Shown one piece after another: positions 1-7,249 of a stretch of 36,314 bases of DNA (its first letter is position 1; every line of letters starts with the position of its first letter). A program made the position numbers and the translations under genes. The stretch is from UBA2108 sp002713215 (GTDB lineage: Bacteria; Bacteroidota; Bacteroidia; Flavobacteriales_G; Salibacteraceae): the NCBI GenBank assembly GCA_937891015.1, contig CALAPY010000011.1:1-36314 (forward strand), read 5' to 3'. The notes under the pieces were generated by a model. The model did not search any database and was not told the origin of the DNA. It saw nothing but the letters and a program-made list of their open reading frames with translations.

Positions 1-462
1 AAAATCAAGGCTTGAATTCTCAAACCACAATCCCTTATTCAATACCTCCCCATTTCGAACATTGTGTTTGAGGTTGGAAAACACCACCGGTGAAGGTTCA
101 ATTCCATAGTATTGGATATTATCACCAAAGCACAATCTAAAATCTCCATTGTTGGCCCCACAATCGAGAATTACATCACCGTCGGCAAACGAAATAGTAT
201 CTACCAGGTATACTTTTTTTAGAATGGCAGCGCGTTCCTTTAGTCCCTTATGATAAGCCATTAGGCCTTGCCTGCGATGAATAAACCTCCAATTCTTTTC
301 CTTGACAAAGTAGATTCCTTTATCGTGAATTATGGAAGCATTGTGTCCGTGCAAGCGGCTAAAGAAGTTGAACAAACGGCAATAAAGATTACCCTTTGTT
401 TTTGTGATTAGCCTAAAAACAAACTCTTCAAATGCCAATAAAATCCTTTTGCTTAAGGTCAT
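1..462 (-). CDS. FkbM-family SAM-dependent methyltransferase, 3' end outside window
   Basis: This is an open frame of 154 codons that starts with ATG at 462 and runs off the left edge with no stop. The SAM-binding motif I is visible at about residues 98-108 (VILDCGANNGDF), and a second strand ending in an acidic residue follows at 118-123 (YYGIEPSP). This pairing is typical of FkbM-type O-methyltransferases, which methylate sugars or other small hydroxyl acceptors in surface-glycan and secondary pathways. The first 60 residues are basic and contain no signal peptide, so a cytoplasmic enzyme is expected. Its ATG overlaps the TGA of the upstream gene as ATGA (459-462), so the two are probably translationally coupled. 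The substrate cannot be read from this fragment. Confidence 0.8.
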   Translation of the reverse strand, partial: MTLSKRILLAFEEFVFRLITKTKGNLYCRLFNFFSRLHGHNASIIHDKGIYFVKEKNWRFIHRRQGLMAYHKGLKERAAILKKVYLVDTISFADGDVILDCGANNGDFRLCFGDNIQYYGIEPSPVVFSNLKHNVRNGEVLNKGLWFENSSLDF

Positions 463-1205
463 TCTGATTTTTTAGTGCCTTGTTTATTTATCTCCGGTAG
501 TTGCAATATCATTTGCGGTCCCAAAGTAAATCCATCCAGGTGTCCTGCAATTTTTTCGTCACTGGTTTTAACATGAAGGTGCATATTGGTACTGTGGTGT
601 GTGAATATGGTATGGTGACTGTTGGAATAGAATCCAAGAATTTCAACGTTTTGATTTTCCAATGTTCCGTGCATCCCGGAATTAATGTGTTTCTCGTGCG
701 TATGTTCATTATCTCCCAGCTTCCAATCGATTACATGCCAGTCGATTGACCTGGCTACCCCACTTAGTAGGAATGGAAATGGTTCTTCTACGTCAATTTT
801 ATTGTCCTTAGCCATCTTGTAAACATAGTCTTCCAAATCTTTATAGGTTGAAATAGAATCCGGAATTTCAAATGACTTCCATTTTTCTATGCTTGTATAA
901 ACAATTAAAGTCGCTTTATAGGTAAATGAATTACTTGTTGCCAGTTCTTGGTCTTGCACCGATGAAATAAATGGTTTTCCATCCAGAATTAAAATTTCTC
1001 CTTTAAGGTTCTCTACCGCTCCAAGGGCGTACAAATGTTCAAGGGTTTCAAGATCTTGCAAGTTGACCTTCGCAGATAGATCCCCCTTGTGCATGATATT
1101 TTTTAATGCTCCTTTATATTCAACTTTAAACCCTTCACTCTTGTAGACCGTCGAAGTACACAAGAAAACGGACAGGAATGTAAAGGCCAATAAGAGATAC
1201 TTCAT
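459..1205 (-). CDS. Secreted acetolactate-decarboxylase-like (BudA/AlsD fold) protein
   Basis: This 248-residue protein has an N-terminal signal peptide (about residues 1-20). A cysteine at 16 lies in a poor lipobox (VFLC), so lipidation is doubtful. The C-terminal half carries the metal-ligand pattern of alpha-acetolactate decarboxylase: HLH at 209-211 and a third His at 222, with the same 11-residue spacing as in AlsD. It also has GEILILDGK at 69-77, which resembles the family's DGE segment (E70), and a possible active-site Arg at 152. Known family members are cytoplasmic zinc enzymes that convert acetolactate to acetoin. A signal peptide is unusual and suggests another periplasmic or surface substrate. 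The gene lies 64 nt after the giant T9SS protein and overlaps the FkbM methyltransferase by 4 nt, so all three may share one transcript. The fold is fairly sure; the reaction is unknown. Confidence 0.65.
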   Translation of the reverse strand: MKYLLLAFTFLSVFLCTSTVYKSEGFKVEYKGALKNIMHKGDLSAKVNLQDLETLEHLYALGAVENLKGEILILDGKPFISSVQDQELATSNSFTYKATLIVYTSIEKWKSFEIPDSISTYKDLEDYVYKMAKDNKIDVEEPFPFLLSGVARSIDWHVIDWKLGDNEHTHEKHINSGMHGTLENQNVEILGFYSNSHHTIFTHHSTNMHLHVKTSDEKIAGHLDGFTLGPQMILQLPEINKQGTKKSE

Positions 1206-1269
1206 TTTTAAGATCTAATGCAACTGACTTTTAATGGGTATATGCAGCGAAACAAACTCAATCAACGGC

Positions 1270-4200
1270 TTAATTCTTTACCACGTTAAACCGAGTCTTA
1301 TCCCTGTTGTTGGTAATGACCTCCAATATGTAATTCCCTGAAGAACCAACCATTTCAAATTCAACAATGTCACTTTGCTCAAACACTTTTGAAGCAACTA
1401 ATTTACCGGCGGCATCCCACTGTTTCAATTCAACTTTTGAATGAATCGATCCAAGCTTCAAGGTTATTTTACCATTGGTTGGGTTAGGGTACAAAACCAT
1501 TCCATTTGAATTTAAAGTTGTACTTATTCCTACTGTTTGTACGTCCATGCAGACGGAAGTATCCAAACAACCGTTGTATTCAACTTTAACCGCATAACGC
1601 CCGTTTTGGGTTGCCGTATATACCTGATTTGTATCTCCGTTCAACTCCGCATAATTGTTTTCACAATCCAGCCACTGGTACCTGGCTGCCGATTGATTTG
1701 ACGTTAATTCCAGGTCATTTTGGGTAACCGAATTATCCACGTTGTTTATGGTAAGGGCCAGGGTTATGGTCGAATCACAACCCTTCGAATTAGTAAAACT
1801 AACCTGAGCTGTATCGTTATTTTGAACATAGATAACTCCGTTGATCCAGGTATGGGAAGAACAGGCGGTAACCGAATCTACCAGGAAATCCGAATTAATG
1901 CGTAAATCCAGTTTAATAATGGAATCGCAACCTATCTGGTTGGTGAAGTAATGTTTAGCTGTGTCATTGCTCTTTGTATAGGTAACGCCATTTATCCAGG
2001 TGTAGGAAGTACAGGAGTTAACCGTATCGGTAATTTCATCCCTACCGATGATGAGGTCTAAGGCAATTACTGAATCACAGCCGACCGAATTGGTAAGAAT
2101 GTATTGGGCCGAATTATTACTGGAATAATAGACCTTACCATCTATCCATTCAAGGGAATCACAACTTGCGCGGACATCGGTAACCCGGGTATCTTTTTTA
2201 ATGGTTAATATCGTGGTTACTAAACTATCCTTTGTTCTTGAGAGGGAAAAAGTATCTCGATAGGTTCCTGAAACGAAACGGTATTGCCCTTCGAGATAAA
2301 TGCTGTCTTTTTTGCAGGCACTCAGACTTACCTGGGATCGAACGTATTGTCCCACAATGGCAGTGGTGTCTAGGGATTGAATGAAAAACTGCTGTGCGTT
2401 TCGGATGGAACACGAACCTGGAAAATTAAATTTTGCTCCCCCATAACCACTTGACCCGCAGGAATTCGTCCAGGTGTTTAGGTGTTCGTTTTCGTTCCGT
2501 AAATAGAGCCTTGCATTATTTGGGTCTTTAAAAGGTGTGCCGGAATGAGGCTTGAGCTTTAATGAAACAACCGGGCTAAAATTTTTAGTTCCATAGTTGT
2601 TCAAAATCCAATAGGCGTTGGAATGAGGATTTGCATTTGGAAGACTGTCCGGGGCCACGTTAATTCTGGTAAGTACGATTTCTTTTCCTGGAGTGGTAGG
2701 TCCAAATTGAACTTCTGAGCCTGTGTTGGGTAAGTGGTAATTAGTGCTGGTACCGATGGTTAATCGATCACTTCTGCCTCCTCCAACGGGTGCCGTAGAA
2801 AGTACTTTGGTTGCTGCTCCGGTCAGGCTTGCGTGTTTGCTTCCCACTTTATCCATGACAACAGATTGATCTACTAAATTGAATTGATAGTAAGCTTGTA
2901 AGCCATTGGTATTGGCCTGTACACCAGTTCTGGTAAGGTGCCTGATTTCACGAATTTCCTCCTTAGAAAGAGCACGGTCCCAAAGGCATACTTCGTCGAT
3001 TAGGCCATCAAAGTTTCTACTTCCCCAGGCTTTGTAACTTCCTATTTTGATAGAAGTAATGTCGAGCTTTGATAGGGATTTAGCGTGGTGCGACGATTCT
3101 CCGTTTACGTAAATGGTAATTCCACCTGGTGTGGCCACCAGTGCAACATGAGACCACTTGAGGGTATCTACCGTTAATCCACTCGACCACCACCATTGTC
3201 CCCCTTTCCAATGATAACCCAATTGTAAGTTTGGTTTTCGGCTGCTGTGATAAAAGTTGAGGCCGGCAGCATCACCATCATTCATAACAACGGCAGCCCA
3301 GTTATTTTGTAAGGTTCGTGGCATAATCCAGGCAGAAATGGTAAAACTATCAACTTGATTTAGATTTAAGTCAGGAGTGCTGGCATAGCCCGATTTGGTT
3401 TTGCAATCAAGTGCATATCCTGGAATGCTATCCGGTTGGCAATGATCAGAAACAGTTACCATGTTTTTAATGGTCTTACTGCTTTTTCGGTTGTTTCCAT
3501 CTTTTATCGCCAGGGTTACATCATAGCTGCCGGCATTGCCGAATACAACCATGGGATTTCGTGCCGTACTATCGCTAATGTAGTTAGGAGCTGGAGAGAA
3601 GGTCCAGTTCCACGAAGCACCTTGATGCTTGAGTATGGAATAGCAGTCGAACAATACTGTATCTCTGGAACAGAAAACAGAATCTGAATAGGTAATGGGT
3701 TGAGCGACCGGAGCAAAAGCGGTATCTTTCATTTTGCGGGCCCAAATTCCTCTTCCGGTTGAGGCCAGCCTCAATTCCCCTTCCTTGTAGAACGGATTAA
3801 TTTGTAAGGTTTTTGCAATTAAGGGAAGTCCGGTGGAATACTTCACCCAGTTGCTGGTACTCTTATCCCAATGAAAAACACCATTCTGAGAGGTGACGTA
3901 TACCATATCATTTTTTCCACTTTGATAATATATGTCAGTCAAGTCTTCGTTGTTTAATACGGTGGTCGTTTTATTGGTCCAGGTAGTTCCGCCGTTTCCA
4001 GAATAAAAAACCTTCTGCCCATTGCTTCCCCGGGGTACGCATATCCATATTTTATTGGCACTGTCTGGCTGAATGGATATTCTAAACCTTCTATTATTTC
4101 CAGTAGGACTGGCTGTTTTGGTCCAGGACTTTCCTTCGTTTGTTGATTTCCAAATTTCGCAAGGATCCCAATACCCTCCTTTCGGATTGTATACTGCGTA

Positions 4201-6144
4201 CAATACATCGGGATTGCTTCTGGAGATCTCCATTTCGTACACAAGGCCGTTAGCGCCCGGAAACGAATACAACGTATCGAATTGTTGCCCTCCATTAGTT
4301 GTTTTAAAAACCACGTTGTTAAGTGCAACATAGATGTGATTGGCATAGCGTGGATCAAAGTAGAACCCACTCCGCTCTGCTACCCGATAATGTTCATTGG
4401 GTCGAATAGGAAATACAGGACTAACATTGACCTGACCTCCAAAAGTTTTAGGAATGGTTCGCACTTGAGAATTGGAACTGGAGTAATGCGTTCTGAAAAT
4501 CATTTTACGACTTTCAATGGGATGTACATAACCAGAAGCTTCTTCCACACCACCAATGTTATAGGCATTACCCAGGCCATATCCTTCATACCAGCCACTG
4601 GTACCATCGTGGTATTTTCCTCCGGTATAGCTGTCATCATTCCAACCGGTATTGAACCCCCAAAAATGTCCTGCCTGAATCCCTTTGTTAAGTGCAACGT
4701 GCGTATTCAATGTATCCCTCGAATAATTTACTCCTCCATCGGTGGCTACCCAAATATGATCTCCATGCACTTCAATATCCTGCACATCGGCATGGAAATC
4801 TTTTAACCGGGTTGATTTATCGGCCCCAATCGACTTAAAGGTTTTACCACCATCCTTCGATTCAGAAAGCCGGATGGTAGCTACCCAAATCTTATTGGAA
4901 TCGTAGGGTGAGACTTCCAGGTCGAAATTGAAAAACCCCTGGTGATATCCTCCGGTGTATGCTGCAACATTCCATTCGAGTGTATCATTAATGGTAGAGT
5001 AGGGACCGCCATCTTGTCCCGAAGGATTGCTCCAGTTAACCCCCTTATTCGAACTTTTATAAATTCCAATCCAACCATCGTCATATTGTTTGGATGCACC
5101 AATTAAGCACACATAAACCAGGTCAGGAGCCGATGGTGTAACCGCTATTTTTCCTCCACTCTCATAAGCTTGGGCTATAATGGCAGGGCTGTACCAGCCA
5201 TTGGTCATAAGCGACCAGGTTGTACCTCCATTAACGCTGCGGTAGAATTCTGTTTTTTTAGCGGTAAAGTTCGACTTCAGCAAATAGGCAATGGACGAAT
5301 CGGTTGGATGAAAGTCAATATCCCAGCATTTATCAGTATAGACCTGGGTCCAGGTTGTTCCCCCATTGGTCGACTTAAACAAACCCGATGTACTGGTGTG
5401 AAAGATCAGGTTGGTATCTGAAGGAGAGTATTGAAATTCATTTCCGGTTCCTGCAGTAAAGTGTCTGTTCGCCCAGGTTTTCCCACCATCATTCGATTGA
5501 TAAATTCTTTCGTTAGAGGCAAGTAAAAAACGATTGGGGTTAGTTGGGTGAATTTTTACCGCTGAGTTTCCTCCCGAAAAAACTTCTCCCTTGGAAATCA
5601 ATGACCAACTAGCACCTTTGTTTGTGGTTTTATAAACTCCGCCAGCTTCGGTACCGCAGATAAGCAGGTTAGTATCAGAGAGCGATTGATCTATGGAATA
5701 GACATTTTTGTGCCAGGAAACCGGTTTGGTAGTATTGCGCTTAAAGGTCTCAAATGGCCCCATTGAAACCCAGCCCTGGTTCGACCCTGGTATACTTGCC
5801 GGAGCAGCCGAATAATTTGCTTTAAGTTGCTTGAATCTGGCATCTTGTTCAGCTTGCGTAGGTTGAACAATATAACCTTGTTCGTTTAAGAGAGGCTCTA
5901 CTCGCTGAATCCAGTATTTGTGGTTTTGGGTATGTAGGTTTTTTATAAAAGCATTTTTTTTATAGTAATCTCTATACAAACCTTCTACCTGCGGAACATT
6001 TGGATTAGCTGAATACATAAGTTTTGCCCATTCAGGGGTTTTGTCATCAATTGGTGGAATGGCCTTAAAAAAGTCTTCAGAATTTTGAGCTTTTAAGCCA
6101 AGTATTAGCAAGCTTGAAAGGATAAGCGTAAGGCAATGTTTCAT
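1270..6144 (-). CDS. Giant T9SS-secreted BNR/sortilin-like, PKD, LamG mosaic protein
   Basis: This 1624-residue protein has a signal peptide (residues 1-19, ending in LKAQ). Residues about 150-800 hold many Asp-box/BNR-type turns such as TTNKGASWSL and KSTNGGTTWTQV, as in sortilin/Vps10-like and sialidase-like beta-propellers. A PKD-like domain follows at about 810-900, then a LamG/concanavalin-like domain at about 905-1090 (FTISAWIMP and GLIDEVCLWDRALS are diagnostic). Three tandem repeats of roughly 47-51 residues come next, then an Ig-like segment, then a type A T9SS sorting domain in the last 80 residues (LYPNPTNGKITLKL to the terminal KN). The architecture fits a surface-displayed or released adhesin or binding protein. 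No catalytic residues can be assigned. A TAACTTTG box lies 28 nt upstream of the start. The sialidase label should not be applied. Confidence 0.9.
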   Translation of the reverse strand: MKHCLTLILSSLLILGLKAQNSEDFFKAIPPIDDKTPEWAKLMYSANPNVPQVEGLYRDYYKKNAFIKNLHTQNHKYWIQRVEPLLNEQGYIVQPTQAEQDARFKQLKANYSAAPASIPGSNQGWVSMGPFETFKRNTTKPVSWHKNVYSIDQSLSDTNLLICGTEAGGVYKTTNKGASWSLISKGEVFSGGNSAVKIHPTNPNRFLLASNERIYQSNDGGKTWANRHFTAGTGNEFQYSPSDTNLIFHTSTSGLFKSTNGGTTWTQVYTDKCWDIDFHPTDSSIAYLLKSNFTAKKTEFYRSVNGGTTWSLMTNGWYSPAIIAQAYESGGKIAVTPSAPDLVYVCLIGASKQYDDGWIGIYKSSNKGVNWSNPSGQDGGPYSTINDTLEWNVAAYTGGYHQGFFNFDLEVSPYDSNKIWVATIRLSESKDGGKTFKSIGADKSTRLKDFHADVQDIEVHGDHIWVATDGGVNYSRDTLNTHVALNKGIQAGHFWGFNTGWNDDSYTGGKYHDGTSGWYEGYGLGNAYNIGGVEEASGYVHPIESRKMIFRTHYSSSNSQVRTIPKTFGGQVNVSPVFPIRPNEHYRVAERSGFYFDPRYANHIYVALNNVVFKTTNGGQQFDTLYSFPGANGLVYEMEISRSNPDVLYAVYNPKGGYWDPCEIWKSTNEGKSWTKTASPTGNNRRFRISIQPDSANKIWICVPRGSNGQKVFYSGNGGTTWTNKTTTVLNNEDLTDIYYQSGKNDMVYVTSQNGVFHWDKSTSNWVKYSTGLPLIAKTLQINPFYKEGELRLASTGRGIWARKMKDTAFAPVAQPITYSDSVFCSRDTVLFDCYSILKHQGASWNWTFSPAPNYISDSTARNPMVVFGNAGSYDVTLAIKDGNNRKSSKTIKNMVTVSDHCQPDSIPGYALDCKTKSGYASTPDLNLNQVDSFTISAWIMPRTLQNNWAAVVMNDGDAAGLNFYHSSRKPNLQLGYHWKGGQWWWSSGLTVDTLKWSHVALVATPGGITIYVNGESSHHAKSLSKLDITSIKIGSYKAWGSRNFDGLIDEVCLWDRALSKEEIREIRHLTRTGVQANTNGLQAYYQFNLVDQSVVMDKVGSKHASLTGAATKVLSTAPVGGGRSDRLTIGTSTNYHLPNTGSEVQFGPTTPGKEIVLTRINVAPDSLPNANPHSNAYWILNNYGTKNFSPVVSLKLKPHSGTPFKDPNNARLYLRNENEHLNTWTNSCGSSGYGGAKFNFPGSCSIRNAQQFFIQSLDTTAIVGQYVRSQVSLSACKKDSIYLEGQYRFVSGTYRDTFSLSRTKDSLVTTILTIKKDTRVTDVRASCDSLEWIDGKVYYSSNNSAQYILTNSVGCDSVIALDLIIGRDEITDTVNSCTSYTWINGVTYTKSNDTAKHYFTNQIGCDSIIKLDLRINSDFLVDSVTACSSHTWINGVIYVQNNDTAQVSFTNSKGCDSTITLALTINNVDNSVTQNDLELTSNQSAARYQWLDCENNYAELNGDTNQVYTATQNGRYAVKVEYNGCLDTSVCMDVQTVGISTTLNSNGMVLYPNPTNGKITLKLGSIHSKVELKQWDAAGKLVASKVFEQSDIVEFEMVGSSGNYILEVITNNRDKTRFNVVKN
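1744..2184 (-). repeat. Three tandem CDS-x-TWINGV repeats within the giant secreted protein
   Basis: The encoded protein shows three consecutive units of roughly 47-51 residues. Each has the order: two-cysteine start (ASCDSLEWIDG, NSCTSYTWING or TACSSHTWING), a YxxSNNxA segment, TNxxGCDSxI, and a hydrophobic L-D-L-x-I end. A fourth, degraded unit seems to precede them (SLSACKKDSIYLEGQY). The spacing of the cysteine pair in each unit would allow one disulfide per repeat. Such repeats are common in Bacteroidota surface proteins; here they sit between the LamG-containing part and the sorting domain, probably as a stalk. Confidence 0.8.
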
Positions 6145-6172
6145 ATAAGATATCGAAGTTCGTCTTAGGTTT

Positions 6173-6180
6173 CAAAGTTA
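6173..6180 (-). promoter_or_regulatory. Candidate -7 box (TAACTTTG) for the giant secreted protein
   Basis: The minus strand reads TAACTTTG, a full match to the Bacteroidota TAnnTTTG -7 box, 28 nt upstream of the ATG at 6144. No TTG -33 element lies at the ideal spacing. The divergent gene at 6299 shares this intergenic region. Confidence 0.5.
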
Positions 6181-6298
6181 GCACATTGGAATCTTAGTAT
6201 TTGGACAAAATGATGTTGTACACATTAACTCGATCTTCGTTTATAATGAATGGTTAATACCCATTGAGGTTAGCTCGCTTTGCTCTTTCTTTGTATGG

Positions 6299-7234
6299 AT
6301 GAACATCGTCAACTACATCTTAAGACTACTAATTGCCGCTACTTTTTTCTTCTCGGGCATAACTAAATTATATCCCATTGAGCCCTTCGAGCTTACCCTC
6401 ATCGATATGGGTATATCGGGTTGGTCATTTTCACCCATTCTTGCCCGAATGTTGGTTGGGGCAGAGTTGTTCTTAGGATTTAGCATTCTTATCAATACCA
6501 CGTATTTAAGGCAATACCTCAATGCAACGCTCATTGTTACTGGCTTCTTTTCATTTTACCTGTTACTGTTGTGGGCCTTTCGGGGAAACGATGTCAATTG
6601 CGGTTGTTTTGGGACCGTTATTTCCATGAGCCCGGCAGAGTCCCTAATGAAGAACGCGGTTCTTATGGTGCTGATAGCAGCTGCTTTAAAAACAAAACCC
6701 CATTTTGAAAAGAAGTATAACTGGATTCATCCTGTTGTTGCGATTATTACTCTGGTAGTTCCATTTGTGCTTAACGTGGTTGAATTTGAAAGAAGAAACC
6801 CCGATAGCAACGAATATCCATTCGCTTTTCCAGAGCATCATTTGGCTCAATCCTACCAGGATAGTGTGGATGTTTCTTTAGCAGAAGGGGAGTATTTACT
6901 GGCCTTTTTCAGCACCGGTTGTTCTCATTGTAAAGTAGCAGCTCAAAAATTGGGAATTGTATCCAGGAAGTATAAAATTCCTCCCGTTAAAGTCTTTTTT
7001 ATTGGGAGCCATCGCGAGGTTGCCGGTTTTTTTAAGGAGTCGAATGCAAGCTTTGACTATGTATTGTTTAATAATCAGGCGATCCATAAAATTACCAACG
7101 GAACCTTTCCAACGGTTTTTTATGTACAAGATGGGCAGGTTATTCGTCAATGGACCGGGGGTGATTTATCCTACAATGAGATGGGGATACTTCATAAAAC
7201 GCTGAATAGCGATATTAAAGATGCCAGGAGGTAG
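6299..7234 (+). CDS. MauE/DoxX-like membrane domain fused to a thioredoxin-like domain
   Basis: This 311-residue protein has about four membrane segments in residues 1-130 with the layout of MauE-type proteins, and a CGC pair at 101-103 (VNCGCFG) at the end of one segment. A further segment lies at about 146-161. A thioredoxin-like domain follows at about 195-300, with an active-site CSHC at 208-211 and a probable cis-Pro at FPTVFYV. MauE and its VKOR-like relatives pass electrons between quinones or membrane cysteines and periplasmic thiol partners. Here the donor and carrier appear to be one polypeptide, which suggests a self-contained thiol oxidation or reduction unit in the periplasm. The gene stands alone, is divergent from the giant secreted protein, and ends 15 nt before the stop of the convergent barrel gene. 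The direction of electron flow cannot be read from sequence. Confidence 0.8.
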   Translation: MNIVNYILRLLIAATFFFSGITKLYPIEPFELTLIDMGISGWSFSPILARMLVGAELFLGFSILINTTYLRQYLNATLIVTGFFSFYLLLLWAFRGNDVNCGCFGTVISMSPAESLMKNAVLMVLIAAALKTKPHFEKKYNWIHPVVAIITLVVPFVLNVVEFERRNPDSNEYPFAFPEHHLAQSYQDSVDVSLAEGEYLLAFFSTGCSHCKVAAQKLGIVSRKYKIPPVKVFFIGSHREVAGFFKESNASFDYVLFNNQAIHKITNGTFPTVFYVQDGQVIRQWTGGDLSYNEMGILHKTLNSDIKDARR

Positions 7235-7249
7235 GCGTTTATCGGTATA

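Noticed and set aside
459..1205. Lipoprotein annotation for the decarboxylase-like protein
   Set aside because: The residues before C16 (V-F-L) do not match the lipobox, which needs a small residue at -1.
4282..4806. 174-codon plus-strand frame inside the giant secreted protein, with similar shadow frames at 3436-3687 and 4073-4333
   Set aside because: It is antisense to a gene with clear domains, has no domain pattern of its own, and appears as a codon-bias shadow.
1270..6144. Calling the giant protein a sialidase because of its Asp-box turns
   Set aside because: Asp-box repeats occur in many propellers, and no sialidase catalytic residues (FRIP arginine, catalytic Tyr/Glu) could be recognised.
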